Positions 35,498 through 42,340 of a stretch of DNA of 64,000 bases are shown here, piece after piece. Below the pieces are notes generated by a model, which worked only from the letters and a program-made list of their open reading frames with translations, was not told where the DNA came from and did no database searches. The stretch's first letter is position 1, and each line of letters opens with the position of its first letter. The position numbers were made by a program, and so were the translations under genes. Source of the stretch: Arthrobacter sp. ES3-54 (GTDB lineage Bacteria > Actinomycetota > Actinomycetes > Actinomycetales > Micrococcaceae); assembly GCF_029504395.1 (NCBI RefSeq), contig NZ_JAQFIF010000001.1:558001-622000 (forward strand), read 5' to 3'.

Positions 35498-36121
35498 ATG
35501 AGCCGGATCATCTCAGGCACCGCCGGCGGAACGACGCTGGTCAGTGTCCCTGGGAGCCTGACGCGGCCCACGACAGACCGGGTCAAGGAAGCGCTGTTCT
35601 CCCGGTTGGACGCCTTTGACGCTATTTCCGGCGCCCGAGTGCTGGATCTGTACGCGGGATCCGGTTCGCTGGGTGTGGAGAGCGGCAGCCGCGGCGCTGA
35701 CTCCGTGGACCTGGTCGAATTCGATGCCAAGGCCAGCGCCGTCTGCCAGCGCAACGCGGACCTTGTCAACACCGTCGCGGGCCGCAAGGTGGTCTCCGTG
35801 CACCGCTCCAAGGTCGAATCCTTCCTGGACCGGACCGCTGAGGCCCTGCGCTGGGACCTGGTATTCCTGGACCCGCCCTACCCCCTGGACGAGCCGGCCC
35901 TCGCTGCCGTGCTGGCCAAGCTCGTCCCACACCTGGCTGAGGGGGCCGTCGTGGTGGTGGAACGCTCATCCCGGACCCCCGAGCCGGCATGGCCCGAGGG
36001 CATGGAACGGTTTGCCGAGAAGAAGTACGGCGAAACCCGGCTATGGTTCGCCGAGCCCGGTGTTGAAGCCGTGGAAGCCCTGGAAGCCGCGGACGGCGTG
36101 GATTTAGAGGTGGGGGACTAG
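35498..36121 (+). CDS. rsmD: 16S rRNA (guanine(966)-N2)-methyltransferase
   Basis: A 207-residue SAM-dependent methyltransferase that methylates G966 of 16S rRNA. Motifs: SRIISGTAGG at the N-terminus, TRPTTDRVKEALFSRL, VLDLYAGSGSLGVE for SAM and VFLDPPYPL as catalytic motif IV. It starts 24 bases after recG. The stop overlaps the stop of the convergent minus-strand gene by 4 bases. Confidence 0.93.
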   Translation: MSRIISGTAGGTTLVSVPGSLTRPTTDRVKEALFSRLDAFDAISGARVLDLYAGSGSLGVESGSRGADSVDLVEFDAKASAVCQRNADLVNTVAGRKVVSVHRSKVESFLDRTAEALRWDLVFLDPPYPLDEPALAAVLAKLVPHLAEGAVVVVERSSRTPEPAWPEGMERFAEKKYGETRLWFAEPGVEAVEALEAADGVDLEVGD

Positions 36122-36903
36122 CCGGCCAGCACGTCCAGCTCGACGCCGGCCAGCAGCCTGGCCGGATGCGGGCCGCGCGCCGTGAGCGCCGCCGTCCAGA
36201 CTTCCGGCCACGGGCCCTGCGTCCCGGTCAGGATGATGTTGCCGGGGTACCGGCCGGTGAACATTCCGGCCTCGGCGAAGGCCGAGACGTCGGCCATGGC
36301 ACGGCGCATGGCCGAGACCTGGCTCCGGACCAGGGTCAGCCCGGGTTCGTCGCCCACGTTGACTATCAATACCCCGCGCGGCGTCAGCCGAGCCGCCGCC
36401 TCCTGGTAGAACTCTGCGCACGCGATGTGTTCCGGCGCCTCGGGCCCGGAGAAGATGTCCAGGATCACGACGTCGAAGCGCAGTTCCGCCGGGAGCCCGG
36501 CGAGGGCGTCGCGGGCATCGCCGATCACCGTGTGCAGCTGCGTTCCCTCCGGCAGGGGCAGCTGCGCCAGCACGAAGTCCAGCAGTTCCCGCTCCAGCTC
36601 CACGGCGTACTGGACCGAGCCGGGCCGGGTGGCCTGGATGTAGCGGGCCAGCGTCAGGGCGCCCGCGCCCAGGTGCAGTGCGCTGATGGGCTCGCCCCAC
36701 GGGGCGGCGAGGTCCACCACGTGCCCGATCCTGCGCAGGTATTCGTAGAAGATGTCCGCGGGATCGGCCAGGTTGACGTGGGACTGTTCGGCGCCGCCGA
36801 TGCTCAGCACGAAGCCGCCGTCGGTAAAGGGATCCGGTTCGATCGTGGCGTGCTGCCCGGTGGTCCGCAGGAACCGCGTGGCTCCGGGTTGCTGCCCGGC
36901 CAT
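36118..36903 (-). CDS. spermidine synthase-like methyltransferase-fold protein
   Basis: A 261-residue protein with the Rossmann core of the spermidine synthase family (ALHLGAGALTLARYI; VELERELLDF; GDARDALAGLP; FDVVILDIFSGPEAPEH). Many actinobacteria carry such 'fused spermidine synthase-like' proteins, and true polyamine synthase activity is often doubtful. ATG 36903 is used, or GTG 36909, which overlaps the upstream aminotransferase stop by 4 bases (GTGA). The two genes are surely co-translated. Confidence 0.75.
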   Translation of the reverse strand: MAGQQPGATRFLRTTGQHATIEPDPFTDGGFVLSIGGAEQSHVNLADPADIFYEYLRRIGHVVDLAAPWGEPISALHLGAGALTLARYIQATRPGSVQYAVELERELLDFVLAQLPLPEGTQLHTVIGDARDALAGLPAELRFDVVILDIFSGPEAPEHIACAEFYQEAAARLTPRGVLIVNVGDEPGLTLVRSQVSAMRRAMADVSAFAEAGMFTGRYPGNIILTGTQGPWPEVWTAALTARGPHPARLLAGVELDVLAG

Positions 36904-36905
36904 GC

Positions 36906-38117
36906 TCACAGCCTGTCGCGCAAGGTCGCCAGCCGCTCGGCGGCCTCCTCCAGGACGTGCAGCTGCTTGCAGAAAGCGAAGCGGAGCAGGCTGCGGGTGC
37001 GCTCGGCGCCGTCGGGGTGGCAGAAGACCGGCACCGGGATCGCGGCGACGCCCACGAGGGCCGGGAGCCTGCGGGCCAGCTCCACGGAATCGGTGATTCC
37101 CAGCGGAGAGGTGTCCACGTTCACGAAGTAGGTGCCCTGCGGCGTCAGGACGTCAAGGCCGGCTGCCCGGAGGCCCTCGCTGAGGATGTCGCGCTTGTAC
37201 CGGAGCGTGTCGGCGATGCCGGCGTAGAACTCGTCCGGGAGCCCCAGCCCCACCGCGATCGCGGCCTGGAAGGGCGTGCCGGAACTGTAGCTCAGGAACT
37301 GCTTGACCGTCCGGGCGGCGGCCACGAGGTGCTCCGGTCCGGAGAGCCAGCCGATCTTCCAGCCGGTGAAGGAGAACGTCTTGCCGGCCGAGGAAATGGT
37401 CAGCGTGCGCTCGGCCGCGCCGGGCAGGGTGGCCAGCGGGATGTGCTGCACACCAAAGGTCAAGTGCTCGTACACTTCGTCGGTGATAATGACGGCGTCG
37501 TATTTTTCGGCCAGTTCGACGACGCGCGCAAGCACCTCGCGGGGGAACACCGCGCCGGTCGGGTTGTGCGGATTGTTGATCAGCACCACCTTGGTGCGGT
37601 TGCTGAACGCGGCCTCGAGCGCGGCCAGGTCCGGCATGAAATCCGGGGCCAGGAGCGGGGCCGTGACGTGCGTGGCGCCGGCGAGCCCGATGATGGCGCC
37701 GTAGGAGTCGTAGAACGGCTCAAACGTGAGCACCTCATCTCCCGGACCGACCAGCGCGAGCAGCGAGGCGGCGATGGCCTCCGTGGCGCCGGTGGTGACG
37801 ATGATCTCGGTCTGGGGATCGGGTGTCAGCCCGTAGAACCGCTCCTGGTGGACTGCGATCGCCTCCCGGAGGGGCAGGATGCCCTTGCCGGGCGCATACT
37901 GGTTGGCTCCGGCGGCGATGGCGGCCTGGGCGGCTTCTTTGATCTCGACGGGGCCGTCCTCGTCCGGGAAGCCCTGGCCGAGGTTGATGGCGCCCGTGCT
38001 GAGCGCCAGGGTGGTCATCTCCTCGAAGATCGTGACGCCCAGCGAACCGTCGGGGGAGAGCAAGTTGGCGCCGGTGGCGGCGCGCTGCCACGGGAACTGG
38101 GGAGGGAGCTGGGACAT
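36906..38117 (-). CDS. PLP-dependent class I/II aminotransferase
   Basis: A 403-residue fold-type I aminotransferase. The PLP lysine is in SSAGKTFSFTGWKIGW, and NNPHNPTGAVF, TDEVYEHL and the C-terminal Arg region LLRFAFCK are family marks. It is closest in look to the kynurenine/methionine aminotransferase group, which in actinobacteria includes enzymes named DapC; the amino-acid substrate cannot be settled from sequence alone. It starts 48 bases from the divergent coaD and shares a 4-base overlap with the following gene. Confidence 0.85.
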   Translation of the reverse strand: MSQLPPQFPWQRAATGANLLSPDGSLGVTIFEEMTTLALSTGAINLGQGFPDEDGPVEIKEAAQAAIAAGANQYAPGKGILPLREAIAVHQERFYGLTPDPQTEIIVTTGATEAIAASLLALVGPGDEVLTFEPFYDSYGAIIGLAGATHVTAPLLAPDFMPDLAALEAAFSNRTKVVLINNPHNPTGAVFPREVLARVVELAEKYDAVIITDEVYEHLTFGVQHIPLATLPGAAERTLTISSAGKTFSFTGWKIGWLSGPEHLVAAARTVKQFLSYSSGTPFQAAIAVGLGLPDEFYAGIADTLRYKRDILSEGLRAAGLDVLTPQGTYFVNVDTSPLGITDSVELARRLPALVGVAAIPVPVFCHPDGAERTRSLLRFAFCKQLHVLEEAAERLATLRDRL

Positions 38118-38153
38118 TCAGCCATGTTATCCCGGCCTGCGGCGCGGATACGG

Positions 38154-38159
38154 TAGGTT
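38154..38159 (+). promoter_or_regulatory. candidate -10 for leaderless coaD
   Basis: TAGGTT ends 6 bases before ATG 38166. No Shine-Dalgarno lies at a useful distance, which fits a leaderless transcript. Confidence 0.45.
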
Positions 38160-38165
38160 CGGAGC

Positions 38166-38666
38166 ATGAGACGCGCTGTTTGCCCTGGCTCCTTTGACCC
38201 CATTCACAATGGACACCTTGAAGTCATTGCGCGCGCCGCGGGCCTCTTCGACGAGGTGATCGTGGCCGTGTCAACGAACTACGCCAAGAAGTACCGCTTC
38301 AGCGTTGAGGAGCGGATCGACATGGCCAAGGAAACGTTCGCGTCCTTGCGCGGCATCGTGGTGGAACCCGTGGGGGAGGGGCTCCTGGCCGAGTACTGCA
38401 GGCAGCGCGGTGTGTCCGCGATCGTCAAGGGCCTGCGCTCGTCCTCGGACTTCGACTACGAGCTGCCGATGGCCACGATGAACCGGCAGTTGACCGGCGT
38501 CGAGACGGTGTTCCTGCCGGCGGAAAGCCACTACCTGCACCTGTCCTCCACCCTCATCAAGGAGGTCTTCGCCCTGGGCGGGGACGTCTCGGACTTTGTT
38601 CCCCGCTCGGTGCTGAAACGGCTGGCTCCGGGCGAGCCGGTCCAGAACCGGGCGCGCAAAGTGTAA
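38166..38666 (+). CDS. coaD: phosphopantetheine adenylyltransferase
   Basis: Transfers AMP from ATP to 4'-phosphopantetheine in coenzyme A synthesis. The protein is 166 residues, the normal length. CPGSFDPIHNGHLEV gives the HxGH nucleotidyl-transfer motif, and HLSSTLIKEV is the second signature. RSSSDFDYELPMA marks the substrate loop. Its place upstream of DUF177–rpmF–rnc is conserved in actinobacteria. Confidence 0.95.
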   Translation: MRRAVCPGSFDPIHNGHLEVIARAAGLFDEVIVAVSTNYAKKYRFSVEERIDMAKETFASLRGIVVEPVGEGLLAEYCRQRGVSAIVKGLRSSSDFDYELPMATMNRQLTGVETVFLPAESHYLHLSSTLIKEVFALGGDVSDFVPRSVLKRLAPGEPVQNRARKV

Positions 38667-38754
38667 GCTTGACCGGTACTCGGCGGCCTGCTGCCGGTTG
38701 CGTGGCCCGAATCCAAGGCCGCTTTGTGGTGTGAACCGCAGGCGTGCCCCCGGT

Positions 38755-38784
38755 TTGAGTCCGTCCGGAAGTTCAGGCTAAGAT
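38755..38784 (+). promoter_or_regulatory. promoter of DUF177-rpmF-rnc operon
   Basis: TTGAGT at 38755-38760, an 18-base spacer, and TAAGAT at 38779-38784. This is one of the best -35/-10 pairs in the window. The 5' leader would be about 27 bases and would contain the AGGAG at 38808. Confidence 0.6.
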
Positions 38785-38817
38785 AGTACGTCGGTCATAT
38801 GTTCAACAGGAGTTCTC

Positions 38818-39366
38818 ATTAAACGAGATGCTAGTTCGCCCTTGGCGTTCGACGTCAAGGACCTCGGACGCAGTCCGGGAAGCATGCGAACGCTGACGGA
38901 ACATGTACCCGCGCCAAGTGATCTTGGCGTGGCGCTCATTGGCGTGCAGGAAGGCTCGGATGTTGAGCTGGACCTGCGGCTTGAGGCCGTACACGAAGGA
39001 ATTTTGGTATCAGGAACCGCGCTCGTTGAAGTAACTGGCGAATGCGGCCGATGCCTGGATCCCCTTGCGTATGACCAAGAGGTCGATGTGCAAGAACTTT
39101 TCTTCTACGAGGACGCTGTGTTCTCCGACGAAGAAGACGAAGAAGAGCAACGTCGAGTCGAGCACGATCTGATCGATCTTGAGCCGGTGTTGCGGGACGC
39201 AGTTGTCACCATACTGCCGTTCCAGCCGGTGTGCCGGGAAGACTGCCAGGGCCTTTGTTCCGAATGTGGAGCACGCCTGGAAGACGAGCCGGGGCATCAC
39301 CACGAGGTCGTAGATCCTCGCTGGGCCGCCCTGGCTGACTTGGCTAAGCCTGACCGGCAAAACTGA
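38818..39366 (+). CDS. DUF177/YceD family protein, probable ATT start
   Basis: A 182-residue DUF177 (YceD) protein, linked in other bacteria to rRNA metabolism and encoded before rpmF. Features are PLAFDVKDLGRSPGSM at the N-terminus, GECGRCLD and CQGLCSECG with paired Cys. No ATG, GTG or TTG lies in frame between the upstream stop (38779-38781) and TTG 38842. AGGAG at 38808-38812 is correctly spaced (5 bases) for ATT 38818, giving KRDASSPLAFDV, which matches the few residues normally preceding the PLAFDV block. TTG 38842 has no ribosome site. A sequencing error in an ATG is the other explanation. Confidence 0.85.
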   Translation: MKRDASSPLAFDVKDLGRSPGSMRTLTEHVPAPSDLGVALIGVQEGSDVELDLRLEAVHEGILVSGTALVEVTGECGRCLDPLAYDQEVDVQELFFYEDAVFSDEEDEEEQRRVEHDLIDLEPVLRDAVVTILPFQPVCREDCQGLCSECGARLEDEPGHHHEVVDPRWAALADLAKPDRQN

Positions 39367-39402
39367 TTTGTAAGTGTTTTTCTAGAGAGAAATGAGTTAG
39401 CC

Positions 39403-39606
39403 GTGGCTGTCCCGAAGCGGAAAATGTCTCGCTCGAATACCCGCGCCCGCCGCTCCCAGTGGAAGGCAACTGCCCCCCACCTGGTGAAGACCGTAGAGAA
39501 CGGCCAGGTTGTTTACAGCCTGCCGCACCAGGCAAAGGTCGTTACCGACTCGGCTGGCACCGCGCTGTTCCTTGAATACAAGGGCCGCAAGGTCGCAGAC
39601 GTCTAA
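39403..39606 (+). CDS. rpmF: 50S ribosomal protein L32
   Basis: A 67-residue ribosomal protein starting [17 protein letters not shown], the conserved L32 basic N-terminus. The four-Cys zinc ribbon found in some bacteria is absent, as in other actinobacterial Zn-free (C-) copies. GTG 39403 has GAGAGAAATGAG upstream. It lies 36 bases after DUF177 and 21 before rnc, a conserved operon. Confidence 0.95.
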   Translation: MAVPKRKMSRSNTRARRSQWKATAPHLVKTVENGQVVYSLPHQAKVVTDSAGTALFLEYKGRKVADV

Positions 39607-39627
39607 TCCGCCAACAGGCTGAAAAAG

Positions 39628-40350
39628 ATGTCTTCAACTGAAGAGCTTCTGAAGCGTCTCGGTGTCACTATTGACGCCGGGACGCTTCGTCTTGCGCTCA
39701 CACACCGTTCCTACGCCTACGAAAACGGCGGCATTCCCACCAACGAACGGCTCGAGTTCCTGGGCGACTCCATCCTGGGCTTCTCCGTGACGGACGCGTT
39801 GTACCGCGATAACCCCACGCTGCCCGAAGGGGACCTGGCCAAGCGCCGTTCCGCCGTCGTCAGCACCAGGGCACTGGCCGGCATCGGCCGCAGCATTGGG
39901 CTGGGCGAATACATCTACCTCGGACAGGGCGAGAAGCTCACCGAAGGCAAGAACAAGGCCTCCATCCTGGCGGACACCATGGAGGCGCTGATCGGCGCCA
40001 CCTACCTCTCCAACGACATCGAGACGGCCCGGCAGCTGGTTATGCGGCTGGTCGGCCCGCTGTTGCAGGACGCCGCAGCCCTCGGCGCCGGCACCGACTG
40101 GAAGACGAGTATCCAGGAATTGGCGGCCAGCCGGCAGCTCGGAACCATCAACTACGCGGTGGACGGCTCCGGACCGGACCACGCCAGGACGTTCGAGGCC
40201 GTGCTGCGGATCGGCGGCACCGACTACGGCACCGGCAGCGGCAACTCCAAAAAAGAAGCCGAGCAGGAAGCCGCCGCCGACGCCTGGCGCCGGCTGACCG
40301 CCCCGTCCGCGCCTGACCCGCAGCAGCTGAACACCCAGACCGGCAGCTAG
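39628..40350 (+). CDS. rnc: ribonuclease III
   Basis: Double-strand-specific endoribonuclease processing rRNA and mRNA. It has 240 residues: a catalytic domain with the signature [14 protein letters not shown], a second acidic site around [15 protein letters not shown], and a C-terminal dsRNA-binding domain ([29 protein letters not shown]). mutM starts 9 bases after the stop. Confidence 0.95.
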   Translation: MSSTEELLKRLGVTIDAGTLRLALTHRSYAYENGGIPTNERLEFLGDSILGFSVTDALYRDNPTLPEGDLAKRRSAVVSTRALAGIGRSIGLGEYIYLGQGEKLTEGKNKASILADTMEALIGATYLSNDIETARQLVMRLVGPLLQDAAALGAGTDWKTSIQELAASRQLGTINYAVDGSGPDHARTFEAVLRIGGTDYGTGSGNSKKEAEQEAAADAWRRLTAPSAPDPQQLNTQTGS

Positions 40351-40359
40351 GCGGCGGCG

Positions 40360-41367
40360 TTGCCTGAACTGCCCGAGGTCGAGGTGGTCCGGCGCGGCCT
40401 GGTGAGCTGGGTGCGGGGCCGGACCATCACCTCCGTCGATGTGCTGGACCCGCGTTCCCTGCGCCGGCATGCCTTGGGCCCGGAAGACTTTGCCGGCAAC
40501 CTTGAGGGCGCACGGGTGCTGGACGTGGTCCGCCGCGGCAAATTCCTCTGGATGCCGCTGGCGGACACGCCCGCCCCGTCCGGGAATGGTGACCTGTCCG
40601 GGAATGGTGACCTGTCCGGAGACCCCCGCCCGTCCGCAGAGCCGGCCCCCGCCGTCGCGCTCATGGCCCACCTTGGCATGTCCGGTCAGCTGCTGATGCA
40701 GGACCCCGGGGTTCCGGACGAAAAACACCTCAAGGTCAGGCTCCGGCTCAGCCCCGCCGACGGCATGCCCGAGCAGCTCCGGTTCGTGGACCAGCGCATC
40801 TTCGGCGGCCTGTTCCTCACCTCGCTCATCCCCACTGACGACGGCGGCCCCGGCGGCCTGGCCGAAACGCCGCTGCCCCTCATCGCCGAGGAAGCCTCGC
40901 ACATTGCCCGGGACCCGCTGGACCCCTGGTTCTCCTTCGACGCCTTCTACCGGCGCCTGCGGGCACGCAAAACCGGGCTCAAGCGGGCGCTGCTGGACCA
41001 GGGCCTGGTCTCCGGTATCGGCAACATTTACGCGGACGAGGCCCTCTGGACGGCGCAGCTGCACTATGCCCGGCCCACCGACACCCTGCGCCGCGCCGAC
41101 GCGCTGCGACTCCTCGACGCCGCCCGCGAGGTCATGACGGATGCGCTGGCCGCCGGCGGCACCAGCTTCGATTCGCTCTACGTCAACGTCAACGGAGCTT
41201 CCGGGTACTTCGACCGCTCCCTGAACGCCTACGGCCGGGAGGGCCAGGAGTGCAAGCGCTGCGCCGCCGCCGGCCGGGTCAGCCTGATGAAGCGGGAACA
41301 GTTCATGAACCGTTCCTCTTACACCTGTCCCGTCTGCCAGCCCAGGCCACGGAAGGGCCGCTGGTAG
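40360..41367 (+). CDS. mutM: formamidopyrimidine-DNA glycosylase
   Basis: Removes oxidised purines (8-oxoguanine, FaPy) and nicks the AP site. [13 protein letters not shown] supplies the catalytic Pro-1 and Glu-2 after Met removal, and the zinc finger C-x2-C…YTCPVC closes the protein. It is 335 residues, longer than the usual ~270-290: an extra loop near residues 70-98 holds [13 protein letters not shown], encoded by an 18-base repeat. The start codon is TTG 40360. Its 3' end overlaps the convergent oleD gene by 65 bases. Confidence 0.93.
   Translation: MPELPEVEVVRRGLVSWVRGRTITSVDVLDPRSLRRHALGPEDFAGNLEGARVLDVVRRGKFLWMPLADTPAPSGNGDLSGNGDLSGDPRPSAEPAPAVALMAHLGMSGQLLMQDPGVPDEKHLKVRLRLSPADGMPEQLRFVDQRIFGGLFLTSLIPTDDGGPGGLAETPLPLIAEEASHIARDPLDPWFSFDAFYRRLRARKTGLKRALLDQGLVSGIGNIYADEALWTAQLHYARPTDTLRRADALRLLDAAREVMTDALAAGGTSFDSLYVNVNGASGYFDRSLNAYGREGQECKRCAAAGRVSLMKREQFMNRSSYTCPVCQPRPRKGRW
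40579..40619 (+). repeat. 18-base tandem repeat inside mutM
   Basis: TCCGGGAATGGTGACCTG occurs twice (40579-40596, 40597-40614), followed by the start of a third unit (TCCGG). It encodes SGNGDL repeats in an exposed loop; changes in copy number keep the frame. Confidence 0.85.
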
Positions 41368-42340
41368 GGGGAGTCCGGCCGTAGTGCTCGGCCAGCCTCG
41401 CCAGGCCCTCGTCAAGCGAAACGGCGGGGGACCAGTCGAGGAGTTCCCGGGTCTCGCGCTGGTCGAACCAGTGGGCGGTGGAGAGCTGTTCAGCGAGGAA
41501 CCTGGTCATCGGCGGCTCCCCAGCCCGGCCGGACCGGGACCAGACCTTCTCCACCACCGATCCTGCAGCACGCGCGAGGCTGCCCGGCACCGCCCACGAG
41601 GGCGCAGGGACGCCGCCCGCGGCGCAAATTCCCGCCAGCAGCTCGCCGACGGGGCGGGGTTCGCCGTTGCTGACCACGAGCGCCCGGCCGTGGATGTGCT
41701 CCATGCGGTGCAGCGCGGCGACGATGGCCGCAGCGGCGTTGTCCACGTACGTGGTGTCGATCAGGGCTGCACCGGCGTCGAGCAGCGGCAGGCGGCCGCG
41801 GCTGGCACGTTCCAGCACCCGTCCCACTAGTTGCGTGTCGCCGGGACCCCAGACGATGTGCGGGCGCACTGCCGCGACCCGGAAGTCCGGCGAGTCCGCA
41901 GCCAGCGCCAGCAGTTCGGCCTCGGCTTTGGTGCGGGAGTAGTCGCCGTGCGCGCGGACCGGGTCCGCCGGCTCGGCGCCCAGCCCGGCGATGGCGGCCC
42001 CGGAGTTGGCTACGGAGGGGGAGGAGACGAACACCAGGTCCCGCACGCCGGCCCCGCGTGCCGCCCGGAGCAGGCGGCGCGTGCCTTCGACATTCACCTC
42101 GTCGAACTCCGCCGCGCGGCCGGTGAAGGAGACCTTCGCGGCCAGATGGATGACACCCTCGGCGCCGGCGACGGCCCGGCGGACGGCGTCCTCGTCCGCG
42201 ACGGACCCGGAGACGTCCGCGGCGCCGTCGACGCCGGAGGGACGGCGCTGGAACGTGGTGACGGCATGGCCCTGCCGCACCAGCAGCCCGGCCACCTCCC
42301 GGCCGAGCAGGCCGCTCGCGCCGGTGACGAGGACCCTCAC
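41303..42340 (-). CDS. oleD: NAD(P)-dependent 2-alkyl-3-ketoacid reductase (OleD-like)
   Basis: A short-chain/epimerase-type reductase of 345 residues. [11 protein letters not shown] is the nucleotide site and [10 protein letters not shown] the YxxxK catalytic pair. In the known olefin pathway OleD reduces the beta-keto acid made by OleA to the beta-hydroxy acid. GTG 42340 overlaps the stop of oleBC by 4 bases (GTGA), so translation is coupled. The first ~140 codons of a longer frame are the out-of-frame shadow of oleBC and are excluded. It overlaps mutM by 65 bases tail to tail. Confidence 0.85.
   Translation of the reverse strand: MRVLVTGASGLLGREVAGLLVRQGHAVTTFQRRPSGVDGAADVSGSVADEDAVRRAVAGAEGVIHLAAKVSFTGRAAEFDEVNVEGTRRLLRAARGAGVRDLVFVSSPSVANSGAAIAGLGAEPADPVRAHGDYSRTKAEAELLALAADSPDFRVAAVRPHIVWGPGDTQLVGRVLERASRGRLPLLDAGAALIDTTYVDNAAAAIVAALHRMEHIHGRALVVSNGEPRPVGELLAGICAAGGVPAPSWAVPGSLARAAGSVVEKVWSRSGRAGEPPMTRFLAEQLSTAHWFDQRETRELLDWSPAVSLDEGLARLAEHYGRTPPTSGPSVAWAGRRDRCKRNGS

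Noticed and set aside
39634-41415. 593-codon open frame on the minus strand
   Set aside because: Antisense to rnc and mutM, both of which have full family motifs.
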